This document shows, in pieces, positions 51,836-60,188 of a stretch of 63,162 nt of DNA. Within the stretch, counting starts at the first letter, position 1. Every line of letters starts with the position of its first letter. The position numbers and the translations under genes are program-made. The notes below the pieces were generated by a model. That model ran no database searches and was not told the origin of the DNA. It was given only the letters and a program-made list of their open reading frames with translations. Source of the DNA: an uncultured Collinsella sp. (GTDB lineage Bacteria > Actinomycetota > Coriobacteriia > Coriobacteriales > Coriobacteriaceae); assembly GCA_958415665.1 (NCBI GenBank), contig CATYZK010000010.1, forward strand, positions 1-63,162, written 5' to 3'.

Positions 51836-52960
51836 ATGGATATCAAGACAATCGGCGTTGAGGAGTGGCTCAACGTTTGGGAGAAGAGCGCCACGTGGGA
51901 TATCGCCCAGTCGACGATCTCCTCGCTTACCATGGGCGAGCTGCGCGCGCTCGACGAGCAGGACGGCGCCACGTTCTACGAGCGCCTGGACCGCGAGAAG
52001 ATGAACTACGGCTGGATCGAGGGTTCGCCGGAGTTTAAGGCCGAGGTCGCCAAGCTCTATCGTCATGAGGTCAATCCCGACCATATCCTGCAGACCAACG
52101 GCTGCACGGGCGCTAACCTCAACGCCATCATGGCCGTGGTCGAGCCCGGCGACCATGTCATCGCCGAGTGGCCTACCTACGCGCCGCTCTACGAGATTCC
52201 GCGTACGCTGGGCGCCGAGGTCGAGTATTGGGAGCTTCGCGAGGAGCTTGGCTGGAGGCCCAATATCGAGGAGCTCAAGCGTCTGGTGCGTCCCAATACC
52301 AAGCTCATCTGCATCAACAACGCATCGAACCCCATCGGAACGGTGCTCGATGCCGATACGCTCGGCCAGATTGCCGAGGTCGCCCGCTCGGTGGGCGCCT
52401 ATGTGCTGTGCGACGAGGTGTACCTGCCGCTCGAGAACACCGAGGACTTTATGTCGATGGCCGATGTGTACGGGAAGGCCATCGTCACCAACTCGGTGTC
52501 CAAGACCTATTCGACGCCTGCGGCCCGCGTGGGCTGGGTTGTGGCAGACGAAGAGGTATCTAACCGCATTCGCACCTACCGCGACTACACCATGATCTGC
52601 GGTGGCGTGTTCAACGACGCCCTGGCGACCTATGTGCTTGAGCACAAGGACAAGATCCTCGAGCGCAACCGCAAGATCGTGTTTGACAACCGCGATATCG
52701 CGCAGGCTTGGATCGATACGCGGCATCGCGTGTCCTGGACGGCCCCGCAGGGCGTGTCCACCTCGTATATCCAGCTGGATATTCCCGAGGACGACGAGGA
52801 GTTCTGCAAGCGCCTGTTGGCTGAGAGGGGAGTGCTGCTGGTTCCCGGCAGCCGCTTTGAGCTCCCCTGCGGCGCACGCCTGGGCTACTGCGCGAGCGAG
52901 GACGTTCTTCGCGAGGGCCTGAGGCTTTTGGGCGAGGCACTGGCGGAGTTTGATCGCTAG
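51836..52960 (+). CDS. PLP-dependent class I/II aminotransferase
   Basis: A 374-aa fold-type I aminotransferase. The PLP Lys is in VTNSVSKTYSTPAARVGW (about residue 225), the ring-stacking region in QTNGCTGANLNAIM, and the Asn/Asp ligands in INNASNPIG and LCDEVYLPLE. Start 51836 has AAGGAG nine bases upstream. It sits between the two identical arginine deiminase genes, each with its own promoter and terminator, so it is not obligately part of either unit. Its amino donor is unknown; an arginine or ornithine derivative is a guess from position. Confidence 0.85.
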   Translation: MDIKTIGVEEWLNVWEKSATWDIAQSTISSLTMGELRALDEQDGATFYERLDREKMNYGWIEGSPEFKAEVAKLYRHEVNPDHILQTNGCTGANLNAIMAVVEPGDHVIAEWPTYAPLYEIPRTLGAEVEYWELREELGWRPNIEELKRLVRPNTKLICINNASNPIGTVLDADTLGQIAEVARSVGAYVLCDEVYLPLENTEDFMSMADVYGKAIVTNSVSKTYSTPAARVGWVVADEEVSNRIRTYRDYTMICGGVFNDALATYVLEHKDKILERNRKIVFDNRDIAQAWIDTRHRVSWTAPQGVSTSYIQLDIPEDDEEFCKRLLAERGVLLVPGSRFELPCGARLGYCASEDVLREGLRLLGEALAEFDR

Positions 52961-53009
52961 GATCCCGATGATCTTCGAGGGCCTTATCCAAATAGGACGA
53001 AGATAATCG

Positions 53010-53048
53010 AAAACGGACCCGTTTCCCAGGGGAAGCGGGTTCGTTTTT
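53010..53048 (+). terminator. Intrinsic terminator after the aminotransferase
   Basis: ACGGACCCGTTTCCC and GGAAGCGGGTTCGT pair and are followed by TTTTTC. Confidence 0.85.
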
Positions 53049-53127
53049 CTATACCGAGAAGTCAAGTTGTTACAAATGGGGCCGTAAAGCGAGCCGGTAT
53101 CCGCTGGGCCTTATACTGAGCTTCCGG

Positions 53128-53533
53128 TGAACGGTATCAAGCGTCTGGTAAACGGTAATTTGTTTACCAGAAATGAATAGGACAAACTTTTTTCTGAATA
53201 AAAATGAAAATGGTTGAGACGCGGCATGAATCGCTAATTCTATTCATAGCTTTATTAGAAATATGCAATTTGAGGGTGGTTTAATAAAGTTAAGTTCCAT
53301 TTGCTATGTGGATTGAAATCGCGTTTTAGCACGTAAATACACTTTATTAAATCAAAGTGTGCCATGCGTGAAGTATATGTGTATGCCGTTCACCCCTCAT
53401 ATAAAACCGTTCGGGGGCGAGGTGGAAGTATGGACTGATTTTGGATATAAATATGTCGTCAGCAATAACGCCTCACACGGAGGGGCGCTAACGAATCGGC
53501 CCTGACAGGGGCCCGAAAGAAAGGTAGGAGGCC
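53128..53533 (+). promoter_or_regulatory. Regulatory region and 5' leader of arginine deiminase copy 2
   Basis: The gene-free gap 52961-53533. It has TGAACGGTAT at 53128, ATGCCGTTCA at 53383, the 22-bp block at 53406-53427, TTTGGATATAAATA at 53440-53453 and leader stems at the same distances as in copy 1. From 53160 to 53380 the DNA is AT-rich. An extra dyad ACACTTT-N8-AAAGTGT lies at 53339-53360. Sequence between the conserved blocks differs from copy 1, so the blocks look functionally constrained. Confidence 0.6.
53144..53171. promoter_or_regulatory. Perfect 10-bp inverted repeat upstream of arginine deiminase copy 2
   Basis: TCTGGTAAAC and GTTTACCAGA flank eight bases. The copy 1 region lacks it, so it may give copy 2 a separate control. 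Confidence 0.5.
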
Positions 53534-54775
53534 ATGACGAAAGGTCTGCACGTGCCTTCCGAGATCGGCAAGCTCAGGAAGGTCTGCCTGCACCGTCCCG
53601 GCGACGAGCTCCTCAACCTGCCGCCCGACGAGCTCGAGCGACTCCTGTTCGACGACGTCCCGTTCCTGGAGGTCGCACAGCAGGAGCACGACACCTTCGC
53701 CCAGATCCTGAGGGACCAGGGCGTGGAGGTCCTCTATCTCGAGAACCTCGTCGCCGAGGTGTTCGACCAGGTCCCCGGCGCCCGCGCCGAGTTCACCGAC
53801 CAGTACATCGCCGAGGCCGGCATCCGCGGCCAGCACATGCCGCAGATCGTCCGCGAGAAGCTGGACTCCATCGAGGACAACCTCGAGTTCGTCAAGAAGA
53901 CCATGGCCGGCATGACCAAGTCCGAGATCGAGATGCCCCTCACGGCCTCCACGACCCTCGACTCCCTGGTCAACTCCGAGTCCGAGTCCGACCTGATCAT
54001 CGACCCGATGCCCAACCTCTACTTCACCCGCGACCCGTTCGCGGTCGTCGGCGAGGGCGTCAACCTCAACCGCATGTACTCGGTCACCCGCAACCGCGAG
54101 ACCCTGTACGGCAAGTACATCTTCAAGTACCACCCCGACTACAAGGACGTCTCGCTGTACTTCCGCCGCGACTGCCAGTTCCACACCGAGGGCGGCGACG
54201 TGCTGAACATCAACGAGAAGACCCTCGCCGTCGGCATCTCCCAGCGCACCCAGGCCGCCGCTATCGACGTCATGGCCCAGAACATCTTCTGGAACTCCGA
54301 CTCCAAGGTCGAGCGCATCCTGGCCTTCGACATCCCGGTCTCGCGCGCCTTCATGCACCTCGACACGGTCTTCACCCAGATCGACGTCGATAAGTTCACG
54401 ATCCACCCCGCCATCATGGGCACCCTGCGCGTCTACGAGCTGACCGCCGGCAAGAACCCGGGCGACGTGAACATCCGCCTGATCGAGGACACCCTCGAGC
54501 ACGTCCTGGAGGACGCCACCGGCGTCGACCAGGTCAAGCTGATCCCCTGCGGCGGCGGCGACCCGATCGCGGCCTCCCGCGAGCAGTGGAACGACGGCTC
54601 CAACACCCTGTGCGTCGAGCCCGGCAAGATCTGCGTCTACGCCCGCAACACCGTCACCAACGACGTGCTGTACAAGGAGGGCCTGGACCTTCTCGTCGTG
54701 CCCTCCGCCGAGCTCTCCCGCGGCCGCGGCGGCCCGCGCTGCATGAGCATGCCCTTCTGGCGCGAGGACCTCTAA
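53534..54775 (+). CDS. arcA: Arginine deiminase, copy 2
   Basis: A 413-aa arginine deiminase identical in protein sequence to copy 1, with all catalytic segments intact. The apparently identical DNA tract runs from 53510 to 54776, covering the last 24 bases of the leader, the gene and one base past the stop; homology outside it drops sharply. It is the copy followed by ornithine carbamoyltransferase and the carrier, so it heads the pathway cluster. Identity in both copies despite diverged flanks points to recent duplication or ongoing gene conversion. Confidence 0.97.
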   Translation: MTKGLHVPSEIGKLRKVCLHRPGDELLNLPPDELERLLFDDVPFLEVAQQEHDTFAQILRDQGVEVLYLENLVAEVFDQVPGARAEFTDQYIAEAGIRGQHMPQIVREKLDSIEDNLEFVKKTMAGMTKSEIEMPLTASTTLDSLVNSESESDLIIDPMPNLYFTRDPFAVVGEGVNLNRMYSVTRNRETLYGKYIFKYHPDYKDVSLYFRRDCQFHTEGGDVLNINEKTLAVGISQRTQAAAIDVMAQNIFWNSDSKVERILAFDIPVSRAFMHLDTVFTQIDVDKFTIHPAIMGTLRVYELTAGKNPGDVNIRLIEDTLEHVLEDATGVDQVKLIPCGGGDPIAASREQWNDGSNTLCVEPGKICVYARNTVTNDVLYKEGLDLLVVPSAELSRGRGGPRCMSMPFWREDL

Positions 54776-54787
54776 GTCTTTCCGTTT

Positions 54788-54835
54788 CCGGTGCGGTCCC
54801 CCTACAACCGCACCGGTTTCGCCCGTCAAACGGGC
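54788..54835 (+). terminator. Terminator-like double hairpin between arcA copy 2 and arcB
   Basis: CCGGTGCGGT/ACCGCACCGG followed by TTTC, then GCCCGT/ACGGGC. It probably reduces but does not block read-through to arcB. Confidence 0.7.
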
Positions 54836-54880
54836 ACCGCTACTATTTACGTAATTCATTTTTTCGAAAGGATTTGAACC

Positions 54881-55876
54881 ATGGGTGTTAACCTCTCCGG
54901 CCGTAGCTTCCTCAAGCTCCTCGACCTCACCACCGAGGAGATCGAGTACCTGCTCAAGCTCTCCAAGAACTTCAAGGACATGAAGCGCGCTGGCGTTCCG
55001 CACCGTTATCTCGAGGACAAGAACATCGTTCTGCTCTTCCAGAAGACCTCCACTCGTACCCGCTGCGCCTTCGAGGTCGGCGGCATGGATCTTGGCATGG
55101 GCGTCACCTACCTCGATCCCGGTTCGTCCCAGATGGGCAAGAAGGAGTCCATCGAGGACACCGCCCGCGTTCTCGGCCGCATGTATGATGGCATCGAGTT
55201 CCGTGGCTTTGCCCAGGACGACGTCGAGGAGCTCGCTGCTAAGTCTGGCGTGCCCGTATGGAATGGCCTGACCACCGAGTGGCACCCCACCCAGATGCTC
55301 GCCGACATCCTGACCGTCCAGGAGAACTTCAATTACGACATCAAGGGCAAGACCCTCGTCTTCATGGGCGACTGCAAGAACAACGTTGCTCGCTCCCTCA
55401 TGGTCGTCTGCTCCAAGCTCGGCATGAACTTCGTGGCCTGCGGCCCCGAGGAGTGCATGCCCGCTGACGACGTCATCGAGGCCTGCAAGCCCATCGCCGA
55501 GGTCAACGGCTGCACCATCAAGCTGACCACCGACGTCAAGGACGGCGTCACCGGTGCCGACGTTATCTACACCGACGTGTGGGTCTCCATGGGCGAGCCT
55601 GACGAGGTCTGGGCCGAGCGCATCGCTCAGCTCACCCCGTATCGTGTCACCTCCGAGGTCATGGCTATGGCCAACCCGGGTGCCATCTTCCTGCACTGCC
55701 TGCCCAGCTTCCACGACACCAACACCACGATTGGCGCCGAGAAGTGCGAGCAGTTCGGCATCACCGAGCAGGAGGTCACCGACGAGGTCTTCGAGAGCCC
55801 CGCTTCCAAGGTCTTCGACGAGGCCGAGAACCGCATGCACACCATCAAGGCTGTCATGTACGCCACGCTCAAGTAA
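54881..55876 (+). CDS. arcB: Ornithine carbamoyltransferase (catabolic)
   Basis: A 331-aa OTCase that converts citrulline plus phosphate to ornithine plus carbamoyl phosphate when run catabolically. Carbamoyl-phosphate motif FQKTSTRTRCAFEVGG is near residue 55, WHPTQMLADILT near 133 and the ornithine-side FLHCLPSFHDTNT near 270. Its neighbours (arginine deiminase, carrier) argue for the catabolic role. GAAAGGA precedes the ATG. No carbamate kinase (arcC) is found nearby, so ATP formation from carbamoyl phosphate must be encoded elsewhere. Confidence 0.96.
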   Translation: MGVNLSGRSFLKLLDLTTEEIEYLLKLSKNFKDMKRAGVPHRYLEDKNIVLLFQKTSTRTRCAFEVGGMDLGMGVTYLDPGSSQMGKKESIEDTARVLGRMYDGIEFRGFAQDDVEELAAKSGVPVWNGLTTEWHPTQMLADILTVQENFNYDIKGKTLVFMGDCKNNVARSLMVVCSKLGMNFVACGPEECMPADDVIEACKPIAEVNGCTIKLTTDVKDGVTGADVIYTDVWVSMGEPDEVWAERIAQLTPYRVTSEVMAMANPGAIFLHCLPSFHDTNTTIGAEKCEQFGITEQEVTDEVFESPASKVFDEAENRMHTIKAVMYATLK

Positions 55877-55891
55877 GAGCATCTAACATCT

Positions 55892-55928
55892 CGCTCGGGG
55901 TGTATTGCTGCACACCCCGAGCGGTTTT
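55892..55928 (+). terminator. Intrinsic terminator after arcB
   Basis: CGCTCGGGGTGT and ACACCCCGAGCG pair perfectly around ATTGCTGC and are followed by GTTTT. Confidence 0.92.
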
Positions 55929-56023
55929 ATCTGGTAATAATCTCGCATCAAGCGGCAGGCACGGCACGGAAGAGCCGCTTCGGGCGAGATCAGTAAATGA
56001 TTTATGAAGGGGGGATGAGAACT

Positions 56024-57502
56024 ATGACTGAGACCGCTAAGAAAAAGCGCGGTATGCCTTCATCGTTCACCATTCTTCTTGCTCTGCTGGCAATTGTTGC
56101 GATTGTTACCGTTATCGTCTCCGGCACGTCCGGCGGCGAGGTTACCGCTGCCCGCTTGAGCGATTTCTGCACCGCCCCGGTTAAGGGCTTCGCTGACGCT
56201 CTGCCCGTCTGCCTCTTCGTTATGATCCTGGGCGGCTTCCTCGGCATGATGACCGAGACCGGCGCCCTGGACAACGGCATTGCCGTTCTGGTGCAGAAGC
56301 TTAAGGGCAACGAGATCATGCTCATTCCTGTTCTTATGCTCATCTTCTCCCTCGGTGGTACCACCTATGGTATGTGCGAGGAGACCGTTCCCTTCTATGC
56401 CCTGCTCGCCGCTACCATGATGGCCGCCGGCTTCGACCCCATGGTCGGCGCCGCTACCGTCCTGCTCGGCGCTGGCTGCGGCTGCCTCGGCTCCACGGTT
56501 AACCCGTTCGCCGTCGGCGCGGCCGTCGACGCTCTGACCGGCGTTGACATCGCTGTGAACCAGTCCATCATCATCGGCCTCGGCGCCGTCCTGTGGATTG
56601 TCACCACCGCTATGTCGATCGTCTTTGTGATGAGCTATGCCAAGAAGGTCAAGGCAGACAAGGGTTCCACCATCCTGTCGATGCAGGAGCTTAAGGACGC
56701 CGAAGAGGCTCATGGCAAGGCTGCTTCCGAGGTTAACAAGGAGGTCAAGCTCACCGGTCGTCAGAAGGGTGTTCTGATCGCCTTCGCATTCACCTTCGTC
56801 GTCATGATCGTCGGCTTCATCCCGCTGGCTGACCTCAACGAGGGCGTCGCCAACTTCTTTGACGCTGGCGCTGTCTACGACGCCGACGGTAACGCCGTCG
56901 TCCAGGGCTGGTCTGCCCTGATCACCGGCCTGCCCATTGGCCAGTGGTACTTCGACGAGGCTTCCACCTGGTTCTTCCTCATGGCTATCCTGATCGGTAT
57001 CATCGGTGGCCTGTCCGAGAAGCAGATCGTTAACACCTTCATCACCGGCGCTGCCGACATGATGTCCGTTGTTCTCGTCATCGCCCTCGCCCGTGGTATC
57101 TCCGTCCTCATGGCTAGCACCGGCCTCGACGTCTACGTCCTCGACGCTGCCGCCAACGCTCTGGCTGGTCTGTCCGGCGTGATCTTCGCTCCCATGAGCT
57201 TCCTGGTCTACTTCGGCCTGTCCTTCCTGATCCCCTCGACCTCTGGTATGGCTACCGTCTCCATGCCCATCATGGGACCGCTGGCTGTTAAGCTCGGCTT
57301 CTCGCCCGAGGTCATGGTCATGATCTTCTCCGCCGCCATCGGTGTCGTGAACCTGTTCACCCCGACCTCCGGCGCCATCATGGGCGGTCTCGCCCTGGCC
57401 AAGATCGAGTGGACGACCTGGCTCAAGTTTGCCCTTAAGCTCATCGTCGCGCTCTCCGTCGTCTGCGCCGTCATCCTGACCATCGCCTGCGTGATGCTCT
57501 AA
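56024..57502 (+). CDS. YfcC/ArcD2-type carrier, probable arginine/ornithine exchanger
   Basis: A 492-aa membrane protein of the YfcC (C4-dicarboxylate anaerobic carrier-like) family with about 12-13 helices. FSLGGTTYGMCEETVPFYAL, LGAGCGCLGSTVNPFAVGAA and FLIPSTSGMATVSMPIMGPL are the family's re-entrant-like conserved stretches. In several Firmicutes members of this family act as arginine/ornithine antiporters. Its place after arcB supports that, but the substrate is inferred. Start 56024 has AAGGGGGG upstream; ATGs at 55997 and 56015 are alternatives. A strong terminator follows. Confidence 0.85.
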   Translation: MTETAKKKRGMPSSFTILLALLAIVAIVTVIVSGTSGGEVTAARLSDFCTAPVKGFADALPVCLFVMILGGFLGMMTETGALDNGIAVLVQKLKGNEIMLIPVLMLIFSLGGTTYGMCEETVPFYALLAATMMAAGFDPMVGAATVLLGAGCGCLGSTVNPFAVGAAVDALTGVDIAVNQSIIIGLGAVLWIVTTAMSIVFVMSYAKKVKADKGSTILSMQELKDAEEAHGKAASEVNKEVKLTGRQKGVLIAFAFTFVVMIVGFIPLADLNEGVANFFDAGAVYDADGNAVVQGWSALITGLPIGQWYFDEASTWFFLMAILIGIIGGLSEKQIVNTFITGAADMMSVVLVIALARGISVLMASTGLDVYVLDAAANALAGLSGVIFAPMSFLVYFGLSFLIPSTSGMATVSMPIMGPLAVKLGFSPEVMVMIFSAAIGVVNLFTPTSGAIMGGLALAKIEWTTWLKFALKLIVALSVVCAVILTIACVML

Positions 57503-57604
57503 GTACCCAACGGGTACCCCACGGAAACCTTGACGATCCTGTAAAGGATCACCTGGTCATCGTCTGTCCGGTGGGGTAAACCCACCGGTAGACTCCTACC
57601 TTTA

Positions 57605-57671
57605 GCCCCCTCCCGTTCCGTGCGCGGGAGGGGGCGCCTTTTTGTTCCGCGGTTTTACCAAACCGCGGAAC
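57605..57671 (+). terminator. Intrinsic terminator plus a second hairpin after the carrier
   Basis: GCCCCCTCCCG and CGGGAGGGGGC form the first stem (57605-57635) and are followed by TTTTT. GTTCCGCGGTTT/AAACCGCGGAAC makes the second (57644-57671). Confidence 0.9.
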
Positions 57672-57691
57672 CGGTCGACGCTGCACGGGCA

Positions 57692-57776
57692 CCAGAGCGA
57701 CAACTTGTCATTCAAAGAGGCCGGCATGACCAAAAGGTCTATGCCCTCCTCTTTCACGTCACCTTGCTCGCTCTGG
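57692..57776. repeat. Dispersed hairpin element, copy C (minus orientation)
   Basis: CCAGAGCGACAACTTGTCAT at the left end pairs with the end of the element through a 29-bp imperfect stem; a central GGCATGACC/GGTCTATGCC hairpin caps it. On the minus strand, 57769-57744 is identical over 26 bp to the core of copy A. It lies in the 556-bp gap between the carrier and DUF1846 genes. Confidence 0.7.
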
Positions 57777-57910
57777 CGGGCTTTCGCTGGCTTATGCTCA
57801 ACCTGCGACGTTCCCCTTGTTGGTGCAGGGGGGTAGCTTGCTCGCTCTGGTGCCCGTTCGCTGGCTTTGGCTCTGCCTGTGACGTTTTCATTGTTGGTGC
57901 TGAGTGCCTT
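57763..57910. repeat. Two 74-bp tandem repeats
   Basis: Unit 1 (57763-57836) and unit 2 (57837-57910) both start CTTGCTCGCTCTGG and share TTCGCTGGCTT, GACGTT and TTGTTGGTGC at the same offsets without gaps; roughly three quarters of positions match. Unit 1 overlaps the right arm of element C. I see no gene here. The remaining 57911-58058 probably holds the promoter of the next gene. Confidence 0.75.
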
Positions 57911-58058
57911 GTTTCCCGCCACAAATTAGCTATCCCGGGTCCCCAGTGGTCGCGGTGGGCGTGTTTGGTTGGTGCCCGTTGATGGTCTGGGTATCGGGGA
58001 GGGCGGGCTCCGTTATAATCGCCTAGAACATTAAATGGAAACGGGACGGGAGCCATAT

Positions 58059-59540
58059 ATGCGCCAGGGTTTCGACAACGCGAAATATATCGAGCTGCAG
58101 GCTGCTCACATTAAGGAGCGCATCTCGCAGTTTGGCGGCAAACTGTATTTGGAGTTTGGCGGCAAACTGTTTGACGACTATCACGCGAGCCGCGTGCTGC
58201 CGGGTTTTGAGCCGGATAGCAAGTTCCGCATGCTCAAGAGCATCGCCGACGATGTCGAGGTTATCATCGCGATCAACGCGAACCACATCGAGAAGAACAA
58301 GGCCCGTGGCGACCTGGGCATTACCTATGACGAGGACGTGCTGCGTCTGGTCGACCTGTTCCGCGGTAACGGCTTTGCCGTCGCGGCCGTGGTCATCACC
58401 CAGTATGCCGGCCAGCCCGCTGCCGACGTGTTCCGTAATCGCCTGAACGCGCTCGGTATTCCCGCCAAGCTGCACTATCCCATCGAGGGGTATCCGCACG
58501 ATGTCGATCTGATCGTGTCCGACGACGGCTATGGCAAGAACGAGTTTGTCGAGACCACCCGACCGCTCGTTGTCGTGACGGCGCCCGGCCCTGGCTCGGG
58601 CAAGCTCGCCACTTGCCTGTCTCAGCTCTATCACGAGCACAAGCATGGCACGGCCGCCGGCTATGCCAAATTCGAGACCTTCCCGGTTTGGAATCTGCCC
58701 CTTACGCATCCGGTCAATATTGCCTACGAGGCCGCCACGGCAGACCTCGATGACGCCAACATCATCGACTCCTTCCACTTGGAGGCCTACAACAAGACCA
58801 CGGTCAACTACAACCGCGACGTCGAGGCCTTCCCGGTAGTCCGTGCCCTGATGGAAAAGATCCTAGGCAAGAGCCCCTACCAGAGCCCTACGGACATGGG
58901 CGTCAATATGGTCGGCTTTGCCATCACCGATGACGATGCCTGCCGCGACGCTTCCAAGATGGAGATCGTCCGCCGCTACTTTACCGCGGTCGAAAATGTG
59001 CGCCGTACCGGCGTGGGCGATGAGCAAGTCGACCGTCTCAAGATTATTATGAAGAAAGCCGGCATCGATAAGAACTACTCACCGGCGCGCTCGGCGGCCC
59101 TCACCAGGGAGCAGCTGACGGGTGGTCCCGTGGGTGCCATGGTCATGCCCGACGGCTCCGTGGTGACGGGTAAGACTTCCACGCGCCTGGGCGCCGCGAG
59201 CTCGCTTATCATGAACGCCCTCAAGCACGTCTCGGGTGTCGACCTCGAGCTCGAGGTCATTAGCGATGAGGCGATCGAGCCCATCAGCAAGCTCAAAACG
59301 CATTTCCTGGGCAGCAAAAACCCGCGCCTCCACACCGACGAGACGCTTATGGCGCTGTCGATCACCTCGGCCACGAGTGAGACGGCCGCTCGCGTCCTTT
59401 CGGGCCTGGAGCAGCTGCGCGGTTGCGATGCCTTCTTTAGCGTGATTATCTCGCCGACGGACGAGACGGTACTGCGCAAGTTGGGCATCAACGTGTGCTG
59501 CGAGCCCAAGTTTGAACGCCGCGGTTTCTTCCATCGCTAA
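58059..59540 (+). CDS. DUF1846 family protein
   Basis: A 493-aa protein of the DUF1846 family, known only by structure and of unknown function. It is usually 490-500 aa, as here. Typical features are the N-terminal GFDNAKYIELQAAHIKERIS, a P-loop-like VVVTAPGPGSGKLATCLSQL near residue 180 and FETFPVWNLPLTHPVN soon after. The start at 58059 is used because a GGGAG stretch lies upstream and family homology begins at once. It is monocistronic with a terminator at 59573-59608. No partner gene suggests a role. Confidence 0.9.
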   Translation: MRQGFDNAKYIELQAAHIKERISQFGGKLYLEFGGKLFDDYHASRVLPGFEPDSKFRMLKSIADDVEVIIAINANHIEKNKARGDLGITYDEDVLRLVDLFRGNGFAVAAVVITQYAGQPAADVFRNRLNALGIPAKLHYPIEGYPHDVDLIVSDDGYGKNEFVETTRPLVVVTAPGPGSGKLATCLSQLYHEHKHGTAAGYAKFETFPVWNLPLTHPVNIAYEAATADLDDANIIDSFHLEAYNKTTVNYNRDVEAFPVVRALMEKILGKSPYQSPTDMGVNMVGFAITDDDACRDASKMEIVRRYFTAVENVRRTGVGDEQVDRLKIIMKKAGIDKNYSPARSAALTREQLTGGPVGAMVMPDGSVVTGKTSTRLGAASSLIMNALKHVSGVDLELEVISDEAIEPISKLKTHFLGSKNPRLHTDETLMALSITSATSETAARVLSGLEQLRGCDAFFSVIISPTDETVLRKLGINVCCEPKFERRGFFHR

Positions 59541-59572
59541 GTTTGAAGCACCACGGTAATTGCATTGCATTT

Positions 59573-59608
59573 TGGCCGTATCGGGTTAGCGCCCGGTACG
59601 GCTTTTTG
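59573..59608 (+). terminator. Intrinsic terminator after the DUF1846 gene
   Basis: GGCCGTATCGGG and CCCGGTACGGC pair around TTAGCG and are followed by TTTTT. Confidence 0.88.
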
Positions 59609-59796
59609 ATCAATAAAGCGTCTATTTCGGCGAAAAATAGCTGTTTACCTGCCTAGAAACAATTTGAGCGGTATACAATAACCGTAACTGTTTCATCCTT
59701 AGCGGGATGCCGCATGATGGATATTACCTGCCATCGTGAGGTGTGTCGGTCGCGCACGGCGCGTTAGATGCTCGTGCTCGGTTTGAGGAGGCTGCT

Positions 59797-60135
59797 ATGG
59801 CGGGCAAGGGTCGTGCGAGTGTCAACGATATGAAGCGTGTCGAGGTGCTGGTGTTGATGGAGATCGACCAGCAAACCGAAGACAATGGCGGGCCGTATGG
59901 TTTCTCGCGTAAAACGCTTGCCGAGCGCGTGGGGGTTTCGCCGTATCGTGCCCGCGCGGCAATCGATCGCCTGGATTCCGAAGGCATGATTGATGTCGTC
60001 TCGCGTTATAGCGACGATGGCGGTCAGCTTGCAAATGGCATTTGCCTCACCGAACGTGGTGAGTGGTATCTTGAGGGCGTCCGTACTGGCATGCTCGTTC
60101 AAGAAATGCTTGAGGACGAGGTTGCTGATCGATAG
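59797..60135 (+). CDS. Small winged-helix protein
   Basis: A 112-aa protein with a winged helix-turn-helix (about residues 30-90): YGFSRKTLAERVGVSPYRAR and AAIDRLDSEGMIDVV, with a wing-like DDGGQLANGICLTERG after it. It has no other domain and no membrane segment. Start 59797 has GAGGAGG six bases upstream. It is probably a transcriptional regulator; its target is unknown. A terminator at 60158-60188 separates it from pyrG. Confidence 0.7.
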   Translation: MAGKGRASVNDMKRVEVLVLMEIDQQTEDNGGPYGFSRKTLAERVGVSPYRARAAIDRLDSEGMIDVVSRYSDDGGQLANGICLTERGEWYLEGVRTGMLVQEMLEDEVADR

Positions 60136-60157
60136 CAGCATGTAACCCTTGCCATAG

Positions 60158-60188
60158 CGACGCCGCCTGGGAAACCGGGCGGCGTTTT
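60158..60188 (+). terminator. Intrinsic terminator after the winged-helix gene
   Basis: ACGCCGCCTGG and CCGGGCGGCGT form a stem around GAAA and are followed by TTTG. Confidence 0.82.

Noticed and set aside
53459..55882. An 807-codon open frame on the minus strand spanning arcA copy 2 and arcB (with a matching frame over arcA copy 1 at 50301-51779)
   Set aside because: It is antisense to two certain enzymes. The strong GC-ending codon bias of these genes removes stop codons from the complementary frame. The translation is Val/Gly/Asp/Leu-rich with no domain, and there is no ribosome-binding site.
57602..57922. A 106-codon minus-strand frame across hairpin element C and the tandem repeats
   Set aside because: It only translates repeat DNA; the residues shared with the copy A region arise from the identical 26-bp core, and copy A is broken by stop codons.
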